Below are positions 1 to 5,106 of a DNA stretch of 5,439 bases, piece after piece. The stretch is taken from positions 1 to 5,439 of the forward strand of contig JAVVVJ010000108.1 in the NCBI GenBank assembly GCA_036652695.1. Reading direction: 5' to 3'. Below the pieces are notes generated by a model. The model saw nothing but the letters and a program-made list of their open reading frames with translations, ran no database searches and was not told the DNA's origin. Source of the DNA: Limiplasma sp036652695. Its GTDB lineage: Bacteria; Bacillota; Clostridia; Christensenellales; Aristaeellaceae. Within the stretch, counting starts at the first letter, position 1; each line of letters opens with the position of its first letter. Both the position numbers and the translations under genes were made by a program.

Positions 1-1205
1 ACGCTCGCCACAACGCCGGAACCAACCGTGCGGCCGCCCTCGCGAATAGCGAAGCGCAAGCCCGGCTCGATAGCGATAGGCGTAATCAGCGTGATTTCCA
101 TATCGATGTTATCGCCAGGCATAACCATCTCAACGCCGTCAGGCAGCTTGATGTTGCCGGTTACATCGGTGGTGCGGAAGTAGAACTGGGGGCGATAGCC
201 GTTGAAAAACGGCGTATGGCGGCCGCCCTCTTCCTTGGTTAGCACATAAACCTGACCCATGAAATGGGTGTGCGGGTGAATGCTGCCGGGCTTTGCAAGC
301 ACTTGACCACGCTCGATTTCAGCACGCTGCACGCCGCGCAGAAGCGCGCCGATGTTGTCGCCAGCCTGTGCCTGATCCAGCAGCTTGCGGAACATTTCAA
401 CGCCCGTTACCACAACGCTGCGGGGCTTTTCCATCAAGCCGACGATTTCTACCGTCTCGCCAACCTTCACAGTGCCGCGCTCCACACGACCGGTGGCAAC
501 CGTGCCGCGGCCAGTGATGGAGAACACGTCCTCAACGGGCATCAGGAAGGGAAGCTCAGTCGCGCGCTGAGGCGCGGGAATGTAGCTGTCCACCGCGTTC
601 ATCAGTTCAAAGATGCAAGCGGTTTCCTTCGCGGTGCGCACATCCGTGCCGCCGTTTTGCACATACTCAAGCGCTACCAGTGCCGAGCCCTTGATGATCG
701 GGATGTCGTCGCCCGGGAAGTCGTATACGCTCAGCAGCTCGCGGATTTCCATCTCAACAAGCTCCAAAAGCTCCGGGTCATCCATCATATCGGTCTTATT
801 CATGAACACGACGATGTAGGGCACGCCAACCTGACGGGCAAGCAGAATATGCTCGCGGGTCTGGGGCATGGGGCCGTCCGGCGCGGACACAACCAGTATC
901 GCGCCGTCCATCTGAGCAGCGCCGGTGATCATGTTCTTTACATAGTCGGCGTGACCGGGGCAGTCCACGTGCGCATAGTGGCGGTTAGCGGTCTCGTACT
1001 CAACGTGCGAGGTGTTAATCGTAATTCCACGTGCCTTTTCTTCAGGCGCCTTGTCGATGTCCTCATACTTCATCGCCTGCGCTTCGCCGATCTGCGACAG
1101 CGTCATGGTGATGGCAGCCGTCAAAGTGGTCTTGCCGTGGTCAACGTGACCGATTGTGCCGATGTTTACGTGCGGCTTGTTGCGTTCAAACTTTGCCTTA
1201 GCCAT
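1..1205 (-). CDS. tuf: Translation elongation factor Tu (EF-Tu), 3' end cut by window edge
   Basis: EF-Tu is the cytosolic GTPase that carries aminoacyl-tRNA to the ribosomal A site. I translated 401 residues from ATG at 1203-1205. The GTPase motifs are all present: P-loop GHVDHGKT (19-26), switch I Thr62 in RGITI, DCPGH with catalytic His85 (81-85), NKTD (136-139) and GSAL (173-176). Domain II begins near 215 and domain III near 305. The reading frame is still open at base 3 after ...GSGVVAS, so by comparison with the family only a few residues and the stop are missing. A short extra stretch around 181-195 (NGGTDVRTAKE) makes the protein slightly longer than Bacillus EF-Tu. Ala378, equivalent to E. 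coli A375 in the kirromycin site, is unchanged. The Shine-Dalgarno GGAGG (1216-1220) lies 10 nt before the start. The gene sits 68 nt after fusA, with no separate promoter that I could support. Confidence 0.98.
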   Translation of the reverse strand, partial: MAKAKFERNKPHVNIGTIGHVDHGKTTLTAAITMTLSQIGEAQAMKYEDIDKAPEEKARGITINTSHVEYETANRHYAHVDCPGHADYVKNMITGAAQMDGAILVVSAPDGPMPQTREHILLARQVGVPYIVVFMNKTDMMDDPELLELVEMEIRELLSVYDFPGDDIPIIKGSALVALEYVQNGGTDVRTAKETACIFELMNAVDSYIPAPQRATELPFLMPVEDVFSITGRGTVATGRVERGTVKVGETVEIVGLMEKPRSVVVTGVEMFRKLLDQAQAGDNIGALLRGVQRAEIERGQVLAKPGSIHPHTHFMGQVYVLTKEEGGRHTPFFNGYRPQFYFRTTDVTGNIKLPDGVEMVMPGDNIDMEITLITPIAIEPGLRFAIREGGRTVGSGVVAS

Positions 1206-1247
1206 GGGGTCTTTCCCTCCTTCAAACAAATGGGTGAATAGAGAATC

Positions 1248-1260
1248 AGCATACAATGCT
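1248..1260 (-). repeat. Small hairpin in the fusA-tuf spacer
   Basis: A 5-bp inverted repeat (AGCAT/ATGCT, 3-nt loop) lies between the fusA stop and the tuf Shine-Dalgarno. It has no T-tract, so it is not an intrinsic terminator. It could be an mRNA processing or stability element, or chance. The rest of this 68-nt spacer shows only the tuf ribosome binding site. Confidence 0.3.
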
Positions 1261-1273
1261 TCATTTACGTTGA

Positions 1274-3355
1274 TTAATTGCCCTTGCGACTGCCCGTTAC
1301 CTTTTCGGCAATGCTCTTGGGCACTTCCTCATAATGGTCAAACTGCATGGAGAACAGTCCGCGACCCTGTGTGCGGCTGCGAAGGTCGGTTGCATAACCG
1401 AACATTTCGGACAGCGGCACAAACGAATGCACGCTCTGCTCGCCCAAACGCGCTTCCATGCCCTCGATGCGGCCACGGCGGCTGGAGATATCGCCGATAA
1501 CGTCGCCCATGTACTGGTCGGGGATGATGACTTCAACCTTCATCATCGGCTCCAGCAAGCAGGGATCAGCCTTTGCAAGCGCATCCTTAAACGCCATGGA
1601 ACCAGCAATCTTAAACGCCATTTCAGAGGAGTCAACATCGTGGTAGCTTCCGTCGAAAACGCAGGCCTTGAAGTCCACAACCTCGTAGCCGCCGATCATG
1701 CCGCTCTGTGCGGCCTCACGGATACCGTCATCAATAGGCGAAATGAATTCCTTGGGAATCGAGCCGCCCACGGTTTTGTTTTCAAACGAATAACCCACGC
1801 CGGGCTCAACAGGGGAAATTTCGATCCAGCAGTGGCCGAACTGGCCGTGACCACCGGTCTGGCGCACATAGCGGCCTTCCGCCTTGGCAGCCCTGCGAAT
1901 GGTTTCGCGATAGGCGACCTGCGGCTTGCCCACAGTGGCTTCCACCTTAAACTCACGCATCAAACGGTCCACGATGATCTCCAGATGGAGCTCACCCATG
2001 CCCGCGATGATCGTTTGCCCGGTCTGCTGATCGGTATAGGTCTTAAAGGTCGGATCTTCCTCCGCCAGCTTAATCAGCGCCATGGTCATTTTGTCCTGAC
2101 CGGCCTTGGTCTTTGGCTCAATAGCCACCTGAATGACCGGGTCGGGGAACTCCATGGATTCCAGGATGATCTGATTCTTCTCATCGCAGAGGGTATCGGC
2201 GGTGGTGGTATCCTTGAGGCCGACAACGCCGCAGATATCGCCCGCATACACGGTTTCAACATCTTCACGGTGGTTGGCGTGCATCATGAGCAGACGGCCG
2301 ACGCGCTCGCGCTTTTGCTTGGTGGAGTTGAAGGCATAGCTTCCGCTTGACAGCATTCCGCTGTATATGCGGCAGAACGCGAGTCTGCCGATGAACGGAT
2401 CTGTCATGATCTTAAAGGCCAGCGCGGAGAACGGCTCTTCATCGGAAGAATGGCGCACAAGCTCCTCTTCCGGGTGATCAGGATTGATGCCCGCAATGGG
2501 GGGAATATCAAGCGGAGAAGGCATGTAAGCGACCACGGCATCCAGCAGGGGCTGCACGCCCTTGTTGCGATACGAGGTGCCGCACATCACGGGGTTCATG
2601 ATGCATTCAATGGTGGCCTTGCGAATGGCGGCGTTGATTTCCTCTTCGGAAAGCTCCTCACCATCAAAGAACTTCTCCAGCAAGCTTTCATCGGTCTCGG
2701 CAACCGCCTCAATCATCTTTTGGCGGTATTCCTTGGCCAGTTCAAGCAGATTCTCGGGGATTTCCTCATCCCGAACGTCCTTACCCTCATCGTCATAATA
2801 GACTTCCGCCTTCATGCGGACGAGGTCAATGATGCCCTTGAAGTCGGCTTCCTTCCCGATTGGGAGCTGGATCGGCACTGCGTTTGCGCTCAGGCGGTCA
2901 CGCATCATACCTACGACGCGGAAGAAATCCGCACCCATGATATCCATTTTGTTTACGTAGGCCATGCGAGGTACCTTGTACTTGTTGGCCTGGCGCCATA
3001 CGGTCTCGCTCTGGGGCTCCACGCCGCCCTTGGCGCAGAACACGGTGACCGCGCCGTCCAAAACACGAAGGCTGCGCTCTACCTCAACGGTAAAGTCCAC
3101 GTGGCCGGGGGTGTCGATGATGTTGATGCGGTGGCCTTTCCACTGGCAGGTTGTCGCGGCGGAGGTGATGGTAATACCACGCTCCTGTTCCTGCGCCATC
3201 CAGTCCATGGTGGCTGCGCCCTCATGCACCTCACCCAAACGGTGCGTGCGCCCTGTGTAGAACAGTATGCGCTCAGTAGTGGTGGTTTTGCCGGCATCGA
3301 TATGTGCCATGATGCCGATGTTGCGCACCTTTTCCAACGGGTGACTTCTAGGCAT
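1274..3355 (-). CDS. fusA: Translation elongation factor G (EF-G)
   Basis: EF-G is the cytosolic GTPase that drives tRNA-mRNA translocation and, with RRF, ribosome recycling. At 693 residues it has the usual full length. Domain I (about 1-290) carries the P-loop AHIDAGKTT (17-25), switch I RGITIT with Thr62 (59-64), DTPGH with His85 (81-85), NKMD (135-138) and a G5-like CGTSYRNKGVQ (258-268). Domain II follows to about 400, then domain III with GMGELHLEI (452-460). Domain IV has the glycine-rich loop GGHGQFGH (501-508) and the tip YHDVDSSEMAF (571-581). Domain V contains SSRRGRI (624-630). The Shine-Dalgarno AGGAGA (3365-3370) is followed by a 9-nt gap to ATG, and TAA is at 1274-1276. The gene lies 69 nt after rpsG. 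It looks like the ordinary housekeeping copy, not a tetracycline-protection paralogue. Confidence 0.99.
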   Translation of the reverse strand: MPRSHPLEKVRNIGIMAHIDAGKTTTTERILFYTGRTHRLGEVHEGAATMDWMAQEQERGITITSAATTCQWKGHRINIIDTPGHVDFTVEVERSLRVLDGAVTVFCAKGGVEPQSETVWRQANKYKVPRMAYVNKMDIMGADFFRVVGMMRDRLSANAVPIQLPIGKEADFKGIIDLVRMKAEVYYDDEGKDVRDEEIPENLLELAKEYRQKMIEAVAETDESLLEKFFDGEELSEEEINAAIRKATIECIMNPVMCGTSYRNKGVQPLLDAVVAYMPSPLDIPPIAGINPDHPEEELVRHSSDEEPFSALAFKIMTDPFIGRLAFCRIYSGMLSSGSYAFNSTKQKRERVGRLLMMHANHREDVETVYAGDICGVVGLKDTTTADTLCDEKNQIILESMEFPDPVIQVAIEPKTKAGQDKMTMALIKLAEEDPTFKTYTDQQTGQTIIAGMGELHLEIIVDRLMREFKVEATVGKPQVAYRETIRRAAKAEGRYVRQTGGHGQFGHCWIEISPVEPGVGYSFENKTVGGSIPKEFISPIDDGIREAAQSGMIGGYEVVDFKACVFDGSYHDVDSSEMAFKIAGSMAFKDALAKADPCLLEPMMKVEVIIPDQYMGDVIGDISSRRGRIEGMEARLGEQSVHSFVPLSEMFGYATDLRSRTQGRGLFSMQFDHYEEVPKSIAEKVTGSRKGN

Positions 3356-3399
3356 AAAGAAGGGTCTCCTTTCGAATCTGCATGAAAAATGGGGTTTGG

Positions 3400-3411
3400 G
3401 CTGCCGTCAGC
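3400..3411 (-). repeat. Short hairpin in the rpsG-fusA spacer
   Basis: A 4-bp stem (GCTG/CAGC, 4-nt loop) lies 13 nt after the rpsG stop codon. On the transcribed strand it is followed by CCAAACCCCATTTTT. The T-run is separated from the stem by about 10 nt, so this does not meet the form of an intrinsic terminator. The 10-mer TGCTGACGGC within and just before it also occurs in the rpsL-rpsG spacer (4009-4018). Confidence 0.35.
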
Positions 3412-3424
3412 AACGCCTTGCCGC

Positions 3425-3895
3425 TTACCAACGATAGTGTGCGAACGCCTTGTTGGCTTCAGCCATGCGGTGCATTTCTTCCTTGCGCTTCACGGCCGCA
3501 CCGGTGTTGTTGGCGGCGTCCATGAGCTCGGCAGCCAAGCGCTCGGCCATGGTCTTTTCGCCGCGCTTGCGGCTGAATTCCACCAGCCAGCGCAGTGCCA
3601 AGGTCTGGCGGCGCTCGGGGCGAATTTCAATTGGCACCTGATAGGTTGCGCCGCCCACGCGGCGAGCCTTCACTTCCAGCTGAGGCGCTACGTTGGTAAC
3701 AGCGGCAGTGAATACCTCTACGGCGTCCTTGCCGGTCTTTTCTGCAATGGTATCAAAAGCGGTGTAGCAGATGCGCTGGGCAGTGCCGCGCTTGCCATCC
3801 AGCATAATCTGATTGATGAGCTTGGTTGCGACCGCAGTCCCGTGTACAGGATCGGGCAGAACCTCGCGCTTGGGTATAAAACCACGACGGGGCAT
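3425..3895 (-). CDS. rpsG: 30S ribosomal protein S7
   Basis: S7 is a primary assembly protein of the 30S head. It binds the 3' major domain of 16S rRNA and lies near the E site. The 156 residues match the usual bacterial length. Family hallmarks are the N-terminal MPRRG, the helical core, the beta-hairpin region with ARRVGGATYQVPIEIRPERR (77-96), and the C-terminal KRKEEMHRMAEANKAFAHYRW segment. The start is fixed by GGAGG (3903-3907), 7 nt before ATG; TAA is at 3425-3427. The gene lies between rpsL (246-nt spacer) and fusA (69-nt spacer). In E. coli, S7 represses its own operon by binding the rpsL-rpsG spacer. Whether that happens here is inference, but the two hairpins just upstream of this ribosome binding site make it worth asking. 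Confidence 0.99.
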   Translation of the reverse strand: MPRRGFIPKREVLPDPVHGTAVATKLINQIMLDGKRGTAQRICYTAFDTIAEKTGKDAVEVFTAAVTNVAPQLEVKARRVGGATYQVPIEIRPERRQTLALRWLVEFSRKRGEKTMAERLAAELMDAANNTGAAVKRKEEMHRMAEANKAFAHYRW

Positions 3896-3911
3896 TCGAT
3901 TTCCTCCTTCG

Positions 3912-3950
3912 CTTCGGCAATGAATCGCCGAAGTGCGCCTTAGGGGCGCA
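3912..3950 (-). promoter_or_regulatory. Two abutting hairpins just upstream of the rpsG ribosome binding site
   Basis: On the transcribed strand, hairpin A (3934-3950) has a 6-bp stem TGCGCC/GGCGCA and a 5-nt loop. Hairpin B (3912-3933) has a 7-bp stem CTTCGGC/GCCGAAG and an 8-nt loop. The two are perfectly contiguous with no base between them and could stack coaxially. Hairpin B ends 4 nt before the rpsG Shine-Dalgarno (GGAGG, 3903-3907). Both stems are fully Watson-Crick, and no T-tract follows, so they are not terminators. The position suggests translational control of rpsG. The function is inferred from position only. Confidence 0.55.
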
Positions 3951-4002
3951 ACGTAAGATTTTTTGGGGTCCTGAGTGCGTTTTGGGCAATGGGTACAGAT
4001 TT

Positions 4003-4016
4003 CTGACGGCCGTCAG
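4003..4016. repeat. Perfect 14-bp palindrome CTGACGGCCGTCAG
   Basis: The two halves CTGACGG/CCGTCAG are identical on both strands. In RNA it could form a 5-bp stem with a GGCC loop, or pair between molecules. As DNA it could be a two-fold-symmetric protein site, but no promoter is visible beside it. Part of it (TGCTGACGGC on the minus strand) recurs before fusA at 3403-3412. Confidence 0.5.
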
Positions 4017-4141
4017 CATCAGCCGCTCCCAAAGCAGGGAAAGTCACGCGGTGTGCGCAATGCATACCCGCTTCGATTCTCACAGGTAGCATAGGCGCCT
4101 GCGCCCACTCCGAAAGGCTGCAAGCTCTCGCCCGAAACGGC

Positions 4142-4516
4142 TTATTTCTTGGGCCGCTTGGCGCCGTACAGGGAACGAGCCTGCATCCGCTTAGCCACGC
4201 CTGCCGTATCCAGAGCACCGCGAACGATGTGGTAACGAACGCCAGGCAGATCGCGAACACGACCGCCACGGATCAAAACCACGCTGTGCTCCTGCAGGTT
4301 GTGACCAATACCCGGAATGTAGCACGTACCTTCGATCTGATTGGTCAGACGAATACGGGCAATCTTACGCAGGGCGGAGTTAGGCTTCTTAGGGGTCGTG
4401 GTCTTAACGCTCAGGCAGACGCCGCGTTTCTGCGGGCAGCCTTGAAGGATAGGAGCCGTCGACCGGTTCTCAACCTTTTGCCGTCCCTTGCGGATCAATT
4501 GATTGATCGTGGGCAT
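4142..4516 (-). CDS. rpsL: 30S ribosomal protein S12
   Basis: S12 sits at the decoding centre on the 30S interface and affects fidelity and streptomycin response. The protein is 124 residues, the short form that lacks the insertion seen in Bacillus S12. Recognised segments are MPTINQLIRKGR, CPQKRGVC (27-34), TTTPKKPNSALRK (39-51), GHNLQEHSVVLIRGGRV (71-87) and DLPGVRYHIVRGALD (89-103). Asp89 is the residue that RimO methylthiolates in E. coli. Lys43, the first classic streptomycin-resistance site, is unchanged, but position 88 is Arg (codon CGC) instead of the common Lys. The start is set by GGAGG (4524-4528), 7 nt before ATG at 4514-4516; a longer upstream-extended frame would overlap the preceding gene and has no family support. 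TAA is at 4142-4144. Confidence 0.99.
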   Translation of the reverse strand: MPTINQLIRKGRQKVENRSTAPILQGCPQKRGVCLSVKTTTPKKPNSALRKIARIRLTNQIEGTCYIPGIGHNLQEHSVVLIRGGRVRDLPGVRYHIVRGALDTAGVAKRMQARSLYGAKRPKK

Positions 4517-4539
4517 GGAAACACCTCCGAAATGATATG

Positions 4540-4572
4540 CTATAATCCGCCGCAACCCTCGGCGCCTTATAG
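4540..4572 (-). promoter_or_regulatory. Stem-loop in the spacer before rpsL
   Basis: Between the L7Ae-like gene and rpsL, the transcribed strand can pair CTATAA with TTATAG (6 bp), then, across a 2x2 GG/GA internal loop, CGCCG with CGGCG (5 bp), closed by a 7-nt loop. It ends 11 nt before the rpsL Shine-Dalgarno (GGAGG, 4524-4528). No T-tract follows, so it is not an intrinsic terminator. It may tune rpsL translation, serve as a processing site or bind a protein. The pairing is seen in the sequence; the role is inferred. Confidence 0.5.
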
Positions 4573-4593
4573 ATGAAGTAAGAATCCGCGCTC

Positions 4594-4839
4594 TTATTGA
4601 AGCACGGCGGCGGTCGCCGTTTTGACGCCCACCAAGCAGAGCCTTCCCAGCTCCTGCATGCTGTCCACCACCGTTATGGGGATGTGCTTCTCCTCGCACA
4701 GGGCGTTGATCCTGTGGTAGATGAAGCTATCGGCATCCTTGCCCAGAAAGACGCGGACGACCCTTTCGTCGTTCAGAGCGCGCAGCACTTGTTTGGTACC
4801 CACCACGCGATGGCTCGCTTCACGGAGCTCCTGTTCCAT
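4594..4839 (-). CDS. ybxF: L7Ae/YbxF-family ribosomal protein-like RNA-binding protein
   Basis: This small protein (81 residues) belongs to the bacterial L7Ae-like family, whose characterised members bind kink-turn RNA. Its exact cellular role is not settled. Visible family features are VVGTKQVLRAL (12-22), VRVFLGKDAD (28-37), an alpha/beta core with ITVVDSMQELGRLC (55-68), and the C-terminal VKTATAAVL hydrophobic strand/helix. The start at 4837-4839 is chosen because AAGGAGG (4848-4854) lies 8 nt upstream; the frame is open further upstream, but that part reads into the leader and has no family similarity. TAA is at 4594-4596. The position directly before rpsL is typical of Firmicutes, where rpoC normally precedes it; here the gene is first in its transcript. 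Candidates for its RNA target include the leader and rRNA, but I found no clear kink-turn in the leader. Confidence 0.93.
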   Translation of the reverse strand: MEQELREASHRVVGTKQVLRALNDERVVRVFLGKDADSFIYHRINALCEEKHIPITVVDSMQELGRLCLVGVKTATAAVLQ

Positions 4840-4847
4840 CCAGGTCG

Positions 4848-4854
4848 CCTCCTT
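4848..4854 (-). promoter_or_regulatory. Shine-Dalgarno that decides the L7Ae-like start
   Basis: AAGGAGG is a full match to the anti-Shine-Dalgarno of 16S rRNA and is placed 8 nt before ATG at 4837-4839. It rules out the longer in-frame start near 4947, which lies inside the leader hairpin and has no ribosome binding site of similar quality. Confidence 0.9.
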
Positions 4855-4878
4855 AACTAATTGCTGGGGGAATGTATG

Positions 4879-4947
4879 GTGTTCCGCGCTGCTTGTGCGG
4901 CCTTGCTTTTGCGCCTTTCGCGCACAAAAGTGGCACACAAAGAACAC
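4879..4947 (-). promoter_or_regulatory. Structured 5' leader of the str operon
   Basis: The predicted transcript has a leader of about 120 nt. By eye it folds as a nested hairpin. The outer helix pairs GTGTTC (4942-4947) with GAACAC (4879-4884). The middle helix pairs TTTGTGTGCC (4932-4941) with GGCCGCACAA (4893-4902), with single-base bulges and one G-U pair. The apical hairpin (4906-4930) pairs CTTTT with AAAAG and GCGC with GCGC around a GAAAG loop, with a two-base bulge. No T-tract follows, so a classical attenuator is unlikely. The downstream side stays single-stranded up to the Shine-Dalgarno. This could be a ribosomal-protein autoregulatory leader or a stability element. I did not compute energies. 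Confidence 0.5.
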
Positions 4948-4967
4948 GGAATGCGGACAACCCTAAC

Positions 4968-4996
4968 ATAATAGCACTTCCCCGAACCGCTGTCAA
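4968..4996 (-). promoter_or_regulatory. Sigma-A-type promoter of the str operon
   Basis: On the minus strand a perfect -35 TTGACA (4991-4996) is separated by exactly 17 nt from TATTAT (4968-4973), which matches the -10 consensus in 5 of 6 positions. The stretch upstream of the -35 is A-rich (CAAAAAGAAAATA, about 5008-5020), like an UP element. The start of transcription would fall near 4960-4962, giving a leader of about 120 nt before the L7Ae-like gene. Its strength fits a highly expressed translation operon. Confidence 0.88.
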
Positions 4997-5020
4997 ACGA
5001 TTGCCGATATTTTCTTTTTG

Positions 5021-5030
5021 ACACTTGTGT
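5021..5030. repeat. Near-palindrome ACACTTGTGT upstream of the promoter
   Basis: ACAC and GTGT are inverted around two bases, about 25 bp upstream of the -35 box. It could be a small operator or chance; its placement would fit an activator site better than a repressor site. Confidence 0.25.
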
Positions 5031-5043
5031 GCTTAAAGCTTGC

Positions 5044-5066
5044 AATGAATTGATCTTTCATTCATT
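5044..5066. repeat. AT-rich inverted repeat between dnaE and the str promoter
   Basis: AATGAAT (5044-5050) and ATTCATT (5060-5066) form a perfect 7-bp inverted repeat with a 9-nt spacer. There is no T-tract after it on either strand. It could be a protein site or part of the dnaE 3' end; no function is supported. Confidence 0.4.
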
Positions 5067-5080
5067 CAACTTTATGCTCC

Positions 5081-5097
5081 GCCTTTTTGCGAAAGGC
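5081..5097 (-). repeat. Hairpin just after the dnaE stop; no U-tract
   Basis: GCCTTT and AAAGGC form a 6-bp stem with a 5-nt loop, starting 9 nt after the dnaE-like stop codon. The position is right for a transcript end, but the bases that follow (GGAGCATAAAG) contain no U-run, so an intrinsic terminator is not supported. It could be a 3' stabilising stem. Confidence 0.4.
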
Positions 5098-5106
5098 ATC
5101 CGCAAA

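Larger units (their letters stand above)
3896..4141 (-). other. Long rpsL-rpsG intercistronic spacer (246 nt)
   Basis: This is the longest gap inside the operon; the others are 68-77 nt. I see no credible ORF, tRNA or intrinsic terminator in it. Searching the transcribed strand for TTGACA/TATAAT-like pairs at 16-18 nt gave nothing convincing. It does contain a 14-bp palindrome (4003-4016), a GC-rich near-palindrome around 4095-4106, and the double hairpin before rpsG. The most reasonable reading is an untranslated mRNA segment with secondary structure. Confidence 0.6.

Noticed and set aside
1206..1273. Separate promoter for tuf
   Set aside because: TATGCT has only a weak TAATCA (3 of 6) at 17 nt; no convincing pair was found.
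264..3385. Long plus-strand open frames (264-1241, 1334-2350, 2450-3385) opposite tuf and fusA
   Set aside because: They are antisense shadows of highly conserved GTPase genes. Their translations are rich in His/Arg/Leu in the way antisense GC-rich codons produce, and they show no domain I recognise.
3934..3964. Plus-strand hairpin followed by a T-run (possible terminator on the opposite strand)
   Set aside because: The T-run begins about 9 nt after the stem, too far for an intrinsic terminator, and no plus-strand gene is present.
3940..4269. Minus-strand open frame overlapping rpsL and the spacer, and another at 3753-4019 entering rpsG
   Set aside because: Both mostly overlap conserved ribosomal genes in another frame, lack good ribosome binding sites and resemble nothing I know.
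4538..4546. Plus-strand extended -10 box (TG-C-TATAAT) that could drive antisense transcription into the L7Ae-like gene
   Set aside because: The hexamer is explained by the stem arm at 4540-4572, and at 17 nt the -35 candidate GAAACA matches in only three positions.
4840..4961. Canonical kink-turn in the leader as target of the L7Ae-like protein
   Set aside because: No three-base bulge followed by GA opposite GA is visible in the likely helices.
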